Source of the DNA: Rhabdornis inornatus
Lineage: Eukaryota; Chordata; Aves; Passeriformes; Rhabdornithidae
Assembly (NCBI GenBank): GCA_013397075.1
Contig: VWZS01003783.1
Coordinates: 288,859 to 352,858 of the forward strand
Length of the DNA stretch: 64,000 nucleotides
Direction of reading: 5' to 3'
Part shown: positions 46,359 through 59,300 of the stretch, piece after piece
Layout of the letters: each line of letters starts with the position of its first letter
Position numbering within the stretch: the first letter of the stretch is position 1
Notes under the pieces: generated by a model
The model's input: only the letters and a program-made list of their open reading frames with translations
Told to the model about the DNA's origin: nothing
The model's database searches: none
Program-made: the position numbers and the translations under genes

Positions 46359-49300
46359 CATTCCCTTTCCTGAAAGGTACATGTAAATATATACATGTTT
46401 ATGTTTTTGTTTCAGAGAATAGTAGCTAATTTTGAAGACATCCTTTTGGAGAAAACATAACTTCCTGTTTTAGAGAAGGGCCCCTCAGGGGATTTTGATA
46501 TTAAAAAAGGTGTTTGAATCCTTGAAAATTCCAAAGTGAAACAAAAATATGAATAAATTTAGGGTCATTGTGGGGAAAAATAACCAAGCAAAAACTGAGT
46601 AACAAAACACCTTTACTGGGAGATGTAAAAACTTTTTACATAAATTCCCATTAGTAATACCCTAAATATATATTTCTGCACAGTAATTAGTTTTCTGAGT
46701 ACTGGGCCAAAGTTCTGAAGCAGAACATAAAGATCTATAAAGAGAACAGTTAAGTTTAGCTGGAGATGTAAATTATATCTATTTCTGTAATAATACGGTA
46801 TCTACTCTAACATTTCTAGCCAGCTTGGCCAGATTTTTTAAAATCCATCTGCAGAGACACAGTGGGACTGGTGCTTCAGGGAAGTGACAGACTTGCTGCA
46901 CATGCCTGAGCTGATGGCACTGCGTGTGGCATAATTGTATGACATACGGACTTCCCTGACTTGTCGCAGAAACTAATGCACATTCCCACAGCACAAAAAA
47001 TTCATACAGCCTATTCCTGGCTACATTCCTTCCTGAGGACAAATCAGAGAATGTGGTGAAGTAATTGTAAGCAGTAATAAAGATCCTGGCAGTCTGAACA
47101 GGGAGGAAGCATTTTTCTTGTGAGAGTGATTTTCCATCAATATTTTTAAAGTGTTTGTGATTTTGGCTTTGTTGTGTGCTATTTACAGTAAGTAAATATT
47201 TAATGCTCAGCAATCCATACAAAAGTTATGCTGAACTGATCATGTTATTACATAAGTCATTAGTATCATTTTTCTTCTTTTGATTCAGAATTTATTTTGA
47301 GTCAGAAATAACTGAAGAAAATACCAAATTTTTTTTTTTTTTTAGATAATGATTTTAGTTCTGTTCCTCCAAAACAGTAAACATAGACGGTTAGTTTTCT
47401 GAGAAATTCTCAGACCAAATATATAATTCAAATTTCATTTTCCTTTGACTCTCACATGTAGTTGACACATGCTTAATTGCATTTCTGGCTGCAGGTTTTG
47501 TGGTCAGATCGTTTCCCATGCATACTCAGTCTGATTCACAATGTGGAGATTTCCTATTGGCACTAACAGGAGAAGCATTTCAGCCTTTATTGTTTTTATA
47601 CTGGACATCTGAAGAACAGTACCTGAACTGTGGCCACCTGCTAAATTTGTAAGCAGTGTCTGTCATACCTCAAATTTACCTATCTTAGACAAATATCAAA
47701 ATAGAGGAGTTTGGAATTTCTTTCTTTATATTTTACTGCATTATTATTGGGTCAATAGATGAGAAAGAGGAAGCAAAACAAAACTAGCTACCTTGCTTAC
47801 ATAACTTTAAATTAATAATATTGATACTTAGTACTTAATTCATAGGATAAGGAAGTTACTTCTGCATATTTGTAAGTTATTTTTATATAGTAAATCTTTT
47901 TCCATAGAAGAAAAAAGTAAAATATATTTTTCCAAATAATTTATATTTTTAAAGTATGTATTTTGAATTTCAGAGAAAAAAATTGGTCAGCTGACTGTAG
48001 ATATGCTTGAAGCATAATTTATAATTAGGATGAATTTCCACCATGTTATTTTGAAACTATTTTAAAAATTCTCAATATAAAATATTTTATGTATTTTTAA
48101 ATGAAATTATAAAATAAATTGGGAAACATAAATAAAATTGACACTTTAAGAAGAAAATGTTTTAAATAAAGATGTGGTGAGTGGTTTTATTTTGTTATTG
48201 TTTTGAATTTTACATGCATTTTAAAATATAAGAGAAAGAAAGCAGAAATTTAAAAATTATTACTCATTCAGTTCTAGTTTTTAAAATTCCTCATTCTCAA
48301 TAGATTTAAATAACTTAATACTTAGAGGAAGATGCAATAGTGGCAGGTTCTTTTGAAATCATCATTGGAAACAGAAACTTTGGTTTCAGAGAAAGCATTG
48401 AATATTGCTTGCTGAAATTACTTGTTAATTGAACATTATTGTTGATAATAGAGCAAATGGAATAAGAGAATAATGGGATCAGTAACTCACAACCAGCTTA
48501 TTCCTCTTACATCACAGCAGTGTAAGAACATTGACAGCACCGACATTTCTGATTTCTGGAATCATGAATATATGATGAGCTGCCGTCTCACTGAGTTGTC
48601 ACTATAAAGAATGCTGTTAGAAACAAAGATTTTAAGAGAAGTTATCTATGTTATGCTTCAATGTTACAACTGCTTGTAAAGGTTCAGCTTAAAAGGATTG
48701 TGTATAGGAGAATCTGGGCATCAAATGAATCTGACAAGTCTAACAAGGATAAATGGAGATTCCTATCCTTGCCAGTGCTGAACTTTCCTAAAAAGTTTTG
48801 ATAGCTATAGAATTGGATAACATTTGTAGAGTGGAGTTAATCAGTACATTTGCCTCTCAGAAATTTCTAGATACAATTTACTTTATTTTATTATGGCCAA
48901 CTATGTAAGAGCACATGCAACCCAATCAGTACAGTGAATGAACTGAAAACCCAGCACCTACACTATGAGGATTTTAGGGCAAGGTGGACTAGTTCTGTTA
49001 GGTCTGATGAGCAGGTGACCATTAGCAGTGTAACTTCATCTGAAAGGGCGAAAGTTTACTTCCTCAAGACTACTCTACTATGCAAACTGAATTGTGGTAT
49101 GTGGGGAAAATCTTCAGGAGAATATCTTCAACAGAATGTTCCTCACCTGCATGAAATCTGTAGAGGAGACACACCCTATGAGTATCATTCAAGGAAGAAT
49201 CAGAAGAATTCAATAGAAGAGAAGTTAAAATATTTTTCTACACTATTTTTGAACATTTGCTGTCTGGTTAGTGTGTAGCTGTTTACTTGTTATTTAATCA
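46359..49300. other. unique DNA with a 147-codon frame, no gene proven
   Basis: Mostly very AT-rich (especially 47700-48350). Around 46800-47120 G+C is higher and the minus strand is open for 147 codons (46779-47222). The translation has no repeats, signal peptide or domain I recognise and no clear splice or promoter context, so I do not call it a gene. See rejected items. Confidence 0.45.
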
Positions 49301-49492
49301 GAAATCATAGAATCACAGAGTCATAGGATAGTTCAGTTGGAAGGGACCTTAAAGATCATCTAGTTCCATCCACCCTGACACGGACAGGAACATCTTTCCA
49401 TAGAGCAGGTTTTCAAACCCACCCCAATTCAGTACATTGAACACATGCTTCCATGTAAGCCCCCTTTAGGTATTGGAAGGCTACTAAGTGGT
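49301..49492 (-). mobile_element. CR1 LINE 3' fragment, minus strand
   Basis: The + strand starts AAATCATAGAATCACAGAGT, then GTTGGAAGGGACCTTAAAGA and CATCTAGTTCCATCCACCCT, the reversed CR1 3' end. A short internal deletion leads to CCCCCTTTAGGTATTGGAAG. It faces the plus-strand CR1 that begins about 60 bases later. Confidence 0.88.
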
Positions 49493-50123
49493 AGTTATTA
49501 CCTTCCTTTTATTACTTCATTGCAGATAAATTCAAATAATAGTGCTCACAAAGCCACTCTCAACCATTTATCAGTAATCCCGGTTAACTGTGAAGGTCCC
49601 AGTTGTCTGGAAATTAGCAAATGTGACACCCATCTACAAGGATGAATCCAAGGAACTATAGGCCTGTTAGCCTGACCTCGATGCCGTGGAAGGTCATGGA
49701 GCAGATCATCTTGAGTGCCATCACAAGAATGTGCAGGACAACCAGAAGATCAAATCCACCCAACATGGATTTAAGACAGGCAGGTCCTGCTTGAGCGACC
49801 TGACTCCTTTTCATGGCAAGGACCCATCTAGTGAATGAGGGAAAGGCTGTGGATATTATCTACCTGGACATTAGTAAAGCCTTTAAGAACATTTCCCACA
49901 GTATCCTCTGGAGAAATGGGCTGCTCATGGCTTCAACAGCTGTACTGTTCACTGGATAAAAAATTGGTTGAAGATCCAGACCCAGAGATTGGTGGTGAGT
50001 GGAGTTACATCCAAGTGGAACCTGTACATGAGTGTTGTTTTACAGGGCTCAGTGCTGGGGCCAGTCACGTTTAACACCTTTATTTATGATCTGGACAATG
50101 GGATCTAGTGCACCCTTTGTCAG

Positions 50124-50135
50124 TTTGCATATGAC
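50124..50135 (+). pseudogene. CR1 RT catalytic box, mutated to FAYD
   Basis: The frame reads CQFAYDTKLGG where CR1 normally has SKFADDTKLGG. The first catalytic Asp is Tyr (TAT for GAT). A TAG stop lies six codons upstream in the same frame. Both defects mark this copy as dead. Confidence 0.88.
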
Positions 50136-50228
50136 ACCAAGTTGGGTGGGGGTGTTGAACCGCTGGAAGGTAGAAAGGCTCTGCAGAGGGATTTGGACAG
50201 GCTGGATTGATGGGCTGAGGCCAATTGT

Positions 50229-50687
50229 ATGAGATTCAACAAGACTACGAACCACGTCTGGCACTTTGGTCACATGAATCCTATGCAGCATTACAGGCTG
50301 GGGGAAGAGGGGCTGGAAAGCAGCTGGGCATGCTGGTCAACAGCAGCCGGACATGAGCCAGCGTGGGCCCAGGTGGGCAAGGCAGCCAATGACATGCTGG
50401 CCTGGACCAGAAATACTGCACCCAGCAGGACCAGGGCAGTGATTGCCCCTCTGCACCCAGCACTGGTGAGGCAGCACCTTGAATCCTGTGTTCAGTTTTG
50501 GGACTGTCAATTCAATAAGGACATTGAGGTGCTGGAGCATTGCCCAGAGAAGGGCAATGGAGCTGGTAAAAGTCTGGAGTACAATTTCTATGAAGAGACA
50601 CTGAGACAGCTGGAGGTGTTTAGGCTGAAGAAAAGGATGCTCAGAGGGGATCTTATCACTCTCACCAACTACCTGACAAGGGAATGA
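50229..50687 (+). pseudogene. CR1 ORF2 C-terminal remnant, 152 codons
   Basis: The longest open frame in the window, and it is in the element's sense direction. It starts MRFNKTTNHVWHFGHMNPMQ, matching the MRFNKAKC..LHLG.NNPM pattern of CR1 ORF2. It continues through WSTAAGHEP, a RTRAVIAPLHPALVRQHLES piece and an LKKRMLRGDLITL end. It lies downstream of the RT catalytic box in the same frame, after a TGA. A fragment of a LINE polymerase, not a host gene. Confidence 0.88.
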
Positions 50688-50994
50688 AGCGAGATGATGG
50701 TCATCTTCTGCCATCTACCAAATGAAGGGATGAGAGAAAATGGCTTTAGCTTGTTCCAGAGCAGGTTTAGATTGGATATTAGAAGAATTTTTTTTGTCAA
50801 AGCAGTGCTAAAGCATTGTAACCAATTGCCATATATATATAGTCTAGTCAGCATCCCTAAAGGTATTCAAATGATATGTAGATGTAGCATTTAAGGGACA
50901 TGATTTAATGGTGGACTTGGCAGTGTTAGGTCTGATGGTTGTGCCTGATGATCTTAAGAGTCCTTTACAAACTAAATGATTCTATGATTCTATA

Positions 50995-52290
50995 TAAACT
51001 GACAAAATTCTATGACATACATCATCCTTGGTTTGGACACGTCCTCTCTGGTGTCTGTGATAATATTCGTCTTTCACAAAAAACTTCCCTATAGTCTTTC
51101 AGCAATGAACTTCTTTTAAACAGAAGAGACAATCAAAAATATTTGCTCCTGCACAGAGGTTGTTTATCAAAAACTGTTTCAAAGTGAACTTCATTATCAT
51201 ACTATTCTAATTTCACCATCCTTAATTGCCACATGATTACATGTTTAATGCATAAAATATCAGTCATTGACAAAGAGCACAATTTGTCTGTGTTTTTCAA
51301 AATTAAAATACATCGAGACTCAGTACAGACAACTGTACTAAAATATTTGGCTACATACAAAATAATCCATGCAAGTGGTGGCACAAAAAAAATCTATTAG
51401 TTTATTAAATAGGGAAGCAGAGAGTTTATCTTTGTTAAATTTATAATTTTTGTTTGTTGATTTCTGGTAACTTGTACAAGGAAGCTGTTTTGGAACTCTT
51501 GGAATGCTCCTGTCAAAAGTGCACAGTATCAAGTTATCAATCATTACAGAGAACTGTAAAATTCTTTAAATTTCCTACTCATATTATCTGAGAGTGAAAT
51601 ATGTAACCTCTAATAATACTATGAGTTTAGAGCCTCTTAGTATTTTTTCCGTTTTTAATAGTTTATTGTTAAGTTTAAATATGTCACATAAATTATATTT
51701 TAATTCTTTTATATTTCCAGTTATAGTCTCAGACAATCCGCCTATTTTAAGTGTCTAAAAAAAGTAGCTTTTAATTACATTACACTGTGTACTGTTTATA
51801 CTCAGCTCAAATCTGAAATTGCAATCATAACTTTCATTTCTCATAATGTTAAAAGTCCAAATCCAGTGTTAAACTGCTGCATTCAGACCTCTAAAATACA
51901 TCATCCAGTCCGAGGTGTATCCTCAATCATGAGTTACTACAGGCTTTTCCTGCTGTGAATTTGTTCTGCTTCCCTGCCAAGTGCATTAACAAGACAACAC
52001 CTAGTTCTCAACCTCATCAGTACTCACCTGACACCTCACAAATTGTCAGATGCCAGTTCAGGCACTGAAAACCAGAGGTCTCTGTGGAGTTTTAACCTAA
52101 ACTGAAAATTAGTAGTAATGTGCCTACCTGTGGCTAATCAAATGACATGAAAAATTAATTTTTATTGAGTGCTATAAAAGGCTGGCTGAAAGGTTTTGCT
52201 AGTTCTTCATTCCCCAGCTAAATCTGAACTTGTTAACTTCGTGATCTAGAATATAGCTCCATGCACCTTGGCAGCAGGGTTAGAGACCCT
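50995..52290. other. unique DNA, no gene seen
   Basis: AT-rich unique sequence after the CR1 tail. Nothing recognised. Confidence 0.55.
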
Positions 52291-52416
52291 TCCCCTTCTT
52301 TCTTCTCACATCTACCTCTTTCCCCTTCTTTCTTCTCCTTCTCACATCTACCTCTTTCGCCTTTCCTCCCTTCCTCTTTTTTCTTCCTCTTTCTTTTTTT
52401 TTTTCCTCCCTCCAGT
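52291..52416 (+). repeat. polypyrimidine tract with a 30/36-bp tandem duplication
   Basis: About 125 bases of almost pure C and T on +. It opens with two direct copies of a unit starting TCCCCTTCTTTCTTCT and ending CACATCTACCTCTT (52291-52320 and 52321-52356). The second is longer by a CCTTCT insertion. T-rich and CCTCCC-rich pyrimidines follow. Tracts like this can form triplex (H-DNA) and expand by slippage. Confidence 0.88.
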
Positions 52417-55400
52417 TAATTAACTGTATATCTGTAAGGTACCATAAGCATTTGTGCTGGCACTAGTGCCAGAAGAAAGTGTACATGGCATGAAACTGCA
52501 GTCGAGCAGGAAGAGCTAAGAGAAAGCAGAAATTTCTGAAATGGAGAGAGAAGAAACATCCAGGAAAAATTTTCTGCAGGAATTTGAGATATGTTTACAG
52601 TGACATTTTATTTCGGATTTAACCTGGTATGCCACAATACAGAACATAAATTCCAGGTTTTCAGATCGAGGTTCAAAGCCCTTCAGAATCCTCACAGATG
52701 AAAACGCTCTGGAAAATAAAATATAAAAGCCACAAAAACTGCAAAAAATCTATGTGTCATTGTAGCCCTTTAAATTATTAACAGGAATATATTCCTCTGA
52801 GCAATAAGAGGAATTATTGCACAGTCCAAATGTTCACCATGTTCAAATATAAGAACAATAACCAGAAAATACCAATTGCTATCATGGGAAATTGTGTTCA
52901 AGTACACATTATATATCCTAGGTTTGTGCATAAAAATATGTTATTTTCCACTAGGCTCTATGTCTCCACTAGGATACTTGAAAATGTGACAGCTCAGAAA
53001 AAGAGAGACATCTTCAGTCTCTCAGTTTCTGATTAGTCATAAGAGATATGACCAAGATAAAGTCACGTACCTAGATGCTCATGGAAACACGACTACTGAA
53101 AGTCTTGTAGCTGCAGCTGCTGTTGAGACTCCAGTGAGGTGCTCTGCTCTGATCAGATTCCGGGTGTTTCTCTGGTGGATCCCAGGGAAGTGCACAGGCT
53201 GACTTGTCGATATTGCACCAGGAAATTTTCCAGGACTTGGATTTACCATATTATTTTGTAATTCTTTATGTACAGAGGGTGACTAATACCTTCTAAAAGT
53301 GCTTAGAAACCTAGAAGAGAGACCGTAAGTTTCCCAATTATGGCCATTATTCAATAAAGTGCCCAGCGCAGATTTTAGCAGAGATTGAATAGGTTAAAAA
53401 TTTCATCAGTAGACTTGAAATAGCCATATACTCTTGTAAAAGAAAGTTTGGTATTGGTAATAGATTAATTTCTAAAAAAGGGAAGTTTAAAACCAGCAGT
53501 TTGCTGGATTTCCAAGTTACGTGAATATGAATTTTATATTGATGATAGAAATGATGGGCCAAGATTTCTTTGAGATGGTCATTATGCTTTTTAAAACTTT
53601 GTTTTTCTCATTCTTTCTTCCTATATGTTCTACCAAATATTTTTGGATAGGCTTTCCCTTTTGAGTAAGGTAAGTTGTTATGTGACAAAAGGTAAGGGAA
53701 TGATGGATGGAAATAGAACAGGTGATTCTGGGTATCACAGATTGTACTGTATTGAAAGATCTCAGACACTTTTATGCTGTGGTGAGATATTATTTAAAGA
53801 GCACAGAGAAATGTTTTGTTGATACCCTTTAAGTATCATCTTGTAGCTTCTTAGGTCAGCTGTATTTGATTTGCTAAACAAAACCTTAATACTTCAAAGG
53901 ATCAGGAGCTCTGTGCTGAAAAGGACAAAAAATTCTCTTTTGTATTTAATTTCTGCAGCACAAAGAGGATTTGAGTATATTCTTTTATTCACCAAGAAAA
54001 ATGGTCCCAAAGAATTTCACAATTAAGAAAATTAATTTCAAATAGGCATTCCTCAGGTTGTATTTAATAACACTTAGTAGATTCAACTATGCTCTAGTAA
54101 ACTTTTTAAAGATAAAATTAATGCTTATGAAAATTTTCTTTGTTACACAGAAGTTTTAAAAAGTAAATGTATTGTCTTTATTTTTTGGTATCCTAGCTCT
54201 TTTCTGTTTCTTTTACATGTTGTCTTTTATGTGCTTCTTTTATGTTGTCTAATGTTGCTGTTTGAACATTTTTCAGGAAGTTGCTAAGAGTTAAGGGGTT
54301 GCTAAGGAAGAAGTAATTCAGAATTGCTCATGTTATCAGGGCCAAGCACAGCTGTATATACTCCAGTTAGCACCTCATTTGCAATGGAGACAGTTTCCTG
54401 CAAGCCATGGTTAGTTGGTCTCATTTTATTTTTTGGTTAGGCTGTAAATTCACAAAACAAAGTCAGTTTTGTGAACATCTAGAGTAAAATAATAGGTTAT
54501 ACCTAATTAACGAAGGATTGATGTAAGTGTTTGTTCTCTTACGCTATATTTCAATTATTTCTCATTCTAACTCTGTTTAAGAGCACAATATAGACATAAT
54601 TAAGTAAGATTGGAATCTATTAAGTTCATATGAAAATTGAAAGAAGCTTTTAATCAGCTAGCTAGTGTCAGAATGAGTTATATTTATAATCTGCACCAAA
54701 ATGAGAAAGCAGCAACCTTATCAGAATATTTTGATAAATTTGGTATTAAAAGTGCCTATTCTCCTATGCATAGCTTTAAATGTTGCTCATCATGGTTAGC
54801 AAATTCCCTATATGTGTGTACATTCAGAGTCTGAATGATTAGGTAAGAAAATACATTTTTAATAAATGTCTTATAATTTCTATACAGGATATGCAAAATA
54901 ACCTTATTAGAAATCATTATCCTTTTCACCCCTAATTTGATCTCTACAATTACTTTATTGGGTGAGTTCATTTTAATGTTTTAGAAAGGCTTCTGCTGTT
55001 TTGAGACATGCAATTGTTCAAATGAGTCAGTGAAACTGAGTTGGATGTAGATATTCGTGATCAACATCATTGATCAAAGAGAACTTTTTATATTACAGTT
55101 ATAGGATTTCCACACACACATGCTTTATATCTCAGAGAAGAAAGCTCTGCAAAGAATGCCTGTGGTTATTTGTCAGGCTCTCAGCTGCACATAACTTTTA
55201 GGAATGAAGAGTGTTCATAATAGCATTCCTGTGTTAGTCCTATCCATCAGGTACTCTTTTTATAGTGGGAAGGTAAGTCATTAATTTCAGTTTGTGATTA
55301 CAATCAGTCATAAATGACTAATAATCATGGTGAAAAAGGAGAATAAAATTTTAATTTGCAGGGTAGCTGGAGGAAAGCACATTACTCCAACACTCCCCAT

Positions 55401-56218
55401 TTTTCTCCTGGCTCTCAAAGCATTTTCAAGCTGCCTTAAAGATCATGTCTTCGTCTCTACCCAAGGTTGATGCATGATGCAGGGCAATGGAATGACACAT
55501 CCCACACCAGTCACAGACACTCACGGCTGTATTCTTCCCAGATGTACAGCCACTTGGACACTTGGCTTCCATGATGCTCATCCCACTCAGTACCTGGTCT
55601 TGGTGCACGTCACCCCACGCCAGAGTGACACTCACACGTGGCCCCTGTGACCCATGACTGCAGTACTCAGACACACACAAACATGTTCACAAAATAGAAA
55701 TCTTCTCACTGAGCGTGTGACCTCCACCCCACAGAGCTGAGGACTCTCCTTTGACAGATCTTGAAGCAGCTGAGGCAAAGTGTTGTTTCTCTGACTGGGT
55801 AACTGGGGTTTTCCCCACGTGCTGTTTTGCTGTTTTGGAGCCCTTAACAGGTGCAGTGCAAGACTTTTATCACATAATCTAACAATATTTTCAGGGTGAA
55901 ATGAGCATGTAACCTCATGGTACAGTGAGCAGTATTTCGGGATTTTTTTTATCTCCGTGCCTTTTCAACTTTGAAAATGTAGGAAAAGATTGTTTACAGA
56001 TGTCTCCCCTAAATTGAAGATCAGCTTAAACAAAGATTTAAAAAACTAGTCAAGCAGAAAAAATAGCTTTGTTGTGTACATATATTTTAAGAAATATTTT
56101 TGCTTTTCATTTGGTGTGCATACTTTTAGTGGTCTACATTACCATTCACTAAAGTTTTCCAGCTAAGCAGAGACCACATTGATTTAAATCAAACTTTTTT
56201 GATGCTGCACAAGCCCGA
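52417..56218. other. unique DNA with one CpG-containing island, no gene proven
   Basis: Mostly AT-rich. A 20-bp hairpin (10-bp arms TTCACAAAAC/GTTTTGTGAA, 7-base loop) sits at 54449-54475. About 55430-55830 is distinctly richer in G+C, with several CpGs and an 84-codon Cys-containing minus-strand frame (55426-55680). It could be an unrecognised LTR or repeat, or an exon. No family match is possible by eye. Confidence 0.45.
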
Positions 56219-56344
56219 CTGAGTTAAGGAGTGTTTGGACAATAATCTCAGCCACAGTGGTGTGACTCTTGGGGTCTCCTGTGCAGGGCATGGAGTTGGA
56301 TTCAATGATCCTTGTGAATCCTTTCCAACTCAGCACATTTTGTT
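56219..56344 (+). mobile_element. CR1 LINE 3'-end fragment, plus strand
   Basis: The order is GTGTTTGGACAATAATCTCA, TGGTGTGACTCTTGGGGTCT, CCTGTGCAGGGCATGGAGTT and GATGATCC-like CAATGATCCTTGTGAATCC, then TTTCCAACTCAGCACATTTT. This is the last 125 bases of a CR1 of the same type as 7315-7678, without a clear ATTCTATG tail. Confidence 0.88.
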
Positions 56345-59300
56345 GGCCAAATCTTGTCTTTTGGCTCCCAGTATAAGCTGTGTACTACCACTAGGGCTCA
56401 GCAATGCTGCAACAATAGTCTTAACCCCAGGCATCCTATCTTGTTTTGATTGCAGATCATCCTATTAACATAATTTTTTTTCCCTGAAAACATATCCTGT
56501 AAAATTGCTTTTAGAAGTAGTTGTGATTGAAGCACTTGGCCTTTCCTTTTAGATAATTAATTTTAAAAATATGTGAGCAATAGGATATATTTCCTGCTAG
56601 AAGCTTAGCTAGTAACATATAAAATCATTAATTGATCTAGGGTGCTAGGGTGCAAATAAAAATAACCACTTATGTATGCCAAACAGCACCTTAAAATGAG
56701 AATATACTCATAAGAAAAATTAATTATTTTTTTTTTTTTTTGAGGAAGGTGAATATCTGGAGAAGAATAATTGTACTTAGAGAACAAGTACTGCAAAATC
56801 ATGACCTTCCTCCCAAATACAAACCACCAGACATAATTTACAATGAATGGACGGCAGGAAAATGTTGTTTAAATGTATATGGTTTTATTTAGGTTTCAGA
56901 ATTCTGCATTCACCTTGTCCTGTTCTTTCCCTAATCTAATTTCCATCTCTACCTGCTGTCTTTGTGCATCTGCCTTTCAATTAAACCTCATACCTGCAGT
57001 GGCTTCAGCTTACTGACCACAGCAATTAACCCTTTCCAATTTAGCTCAGTTCATTGAGTACTTGTGTGACTTAGAAATAAAAAGAAAAAAAAATGAAAAA
57101 AGGAAAATGAAATTGAGTGGTGCTTTAATTTTCTTCCAGATATTCCTGATAGACAGTATGCTTTGTTGACAAAACAGTTTCTCAAATATCTTTACTGCTT
57201 AACAATTCCATAGCAGGATAAAACACATTATTTTGTGCAATGACACATCTTAAAACCATGACTGTCATTGTTTCTCAGTTAAACAGACATAAAGTGAACA
57301 CACATATATACAAACTGAGATTGAGAGATTAATTATTTTGATAACTAGATGCTAAACTTTGCTACTTTTTACTGAGTGCCTAGGAAAAGCCTCAAAGATT
57401 TAATACAGAAAAAGTGGGAGGGGATTTTTTTTGCAGGCACAGTCTTTTTGAGGGATTTTTAAAAAAAATGTGACAGAGTACAGCCATAAAATTTTTGTAT
57501 TTATATTGGTGACGTTTAACTAGTTTAAAAAACAGGTTGAAAGTATTTAGGGTCCCTTCAAATTTGAGCCATACAGTTTGGATTTTAGCCCCATTGTAGG
57601 CACTCTAGGCTTTATTTAGACAAAATAAACACCATAATGGATAAAATACTAAGGCTATTGAAGAGAATTGCTATCAATATAATTCTGGAATCATGTTGTT
57701 TCTCTTCAAAATCTGAAAAATATCTGTTACATGATATGAGAATAGGACTTGAGGACTTTGCCCACTGTTGTGAGAAACTCCCCACTGTGAAGTAGAATAA
57801 CTGGACAATTAGCTGCTACCCTTTTTCCGAGGGGCCTGCTGTGATTTAGCATGGCTCTCTCAGCCTAATTGGTCAAACACCAAATGTAAAGTGCTGTATA
57901 AATGTAAAATATTATTGCAGTATACTCTACTTATTCGGGGTAAGTTTTTTATTGAATTCCTCACTAGTAACTAATTTAACCTAGTGATAGTAGACTGTAA
58001 TGACTTTTCATAGAAGTCATGATACTAGCACATATTCTGCAGAACAGCTACATGTACCTATGTAGCTGATGCCAAATAGTTAAATAGTACTTTGACAAAA
58101 AATGAACTTAAGGAGATAGGGTGGAATCCTGTACCCATAAACAAGTGATGAATCGTGCTGTGATGACCAATATTGTACCCATAATTTCTGAGCATCACTT
58201 TCTCAAATTAAGATGGAAAGGTCTTTTGTACAGCATATGGGATTCTGTTTTCTGGAAAAGTCCAACTCAAGATCACAGATACTTACATACTTGCAGTTTC
58301 AGATTTATTCATTGGTACAAGATGAAGAAGTTAGGTGTTTTTTCCTGATTGAAATTCAGCAGGCACCCTAGGTTCACTCACTCTAGTAACATTTCCATCC
58401 TTAACAATGCCTCTTCAGGCAGAACTTCAGATCTGTAGGGGGGACCTGCAATCAGAAGTGCTAAGGTACTGAGCATTAATATGCTGTTCAGAAAAGAAGA
58501 TGAGTCACAGCTGAGTTTCTCAGTGTGCTCATTGGATGACAAAGCTGATTTAAAAAGCTCTTGCCACATGCTGCATTTCATTGTTCACTCAGTTGTGCTA
58601 GTATAATTGTGTATGGATTCCATTGTAAGCAAGGTTACTGAAATTCTTGAAGTTAAAAGAATTCTGCAAAAGGAATAGCTTGTAATAAGGATTAAGCCAG
58701 TAACCATCCCTGGAGTCTCCTAAGTGTTGTATTGACACAACTGGTCTGATGATGAATCCCATTTCATGCATGTGCACTTTTAGAAGGCTTTGTTCTCAAA
58801 ATCAGTAGACTGAACAACTAACAAGTAAACTAGTAAACTGTTTCTGAACATTTCTTGATGCTAGCTATCAGTTTGTGGATGAGATGAGAATGAATTATTA
58901 AACGGAGACACATGGAATTGCTATGGTGACTATCGATTGGTCCTGCCTTTTAAGAAAGGCAAAAAACCCAACCCATACACTGTAATTTCTCTGGATTCAA
59001 CTGGGAAGCAGGAGCAGCTGAAGCTTTCTTCTCCAGTTCCCTCTGAGAGAGAGCAAACAGTATATATTTTCCATTGTGAACAAAATTTTCCTGGCTCACC
59101 AAAGTCTCTGGTAGGAAGGTAGAACTACTTTTGGGGTTGTAAACTACTATGTGTTGTGTGAGTCCTCTTTGAATGGTTGTATGACTGGCAAATCAAAAGT
59201 CTACAAGAGACAAATTTTAGGCTTAAACCCCACCTGAGCAAAGCATAAGCTGAACCCTAGGTTGTCGGTTCCAGTGTCCAAACAAATTGCAATTAGGTGA

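Larger units (their letters stand above)
49555..50994 (+). mobile_element. CR1 LINE, about 1.4 kb, plus strand
   Basis: The copy runs from inside the reverse-transcriptase domain to the 3' tail. It has GAGCAGATCATCTTGAGTGC, the FAYD catalytic box (50124-50135), the C-terminal ORF2 frame, GGACATGATTTAATGGTGGA in the 3' UTR and a tail of ATTCTATG-like units ending at about 50994. It is 5'-truncated and interrupted by stops (for example TAG at 50106-50108) and small deletions. Confidence 0.93.

Noticed and set aside
46779..47222. 147-codon minus-strand open frame, the second longest in the window
   Set aside because: No domain, signal peptide, repeat structure or splice context is recognised, and the upstream region is ordinary AT-rich DNA. 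Frames of this size are expected by chance in 64 kb read six ways. It could be tested by PhyloCSF or RNA-seq.
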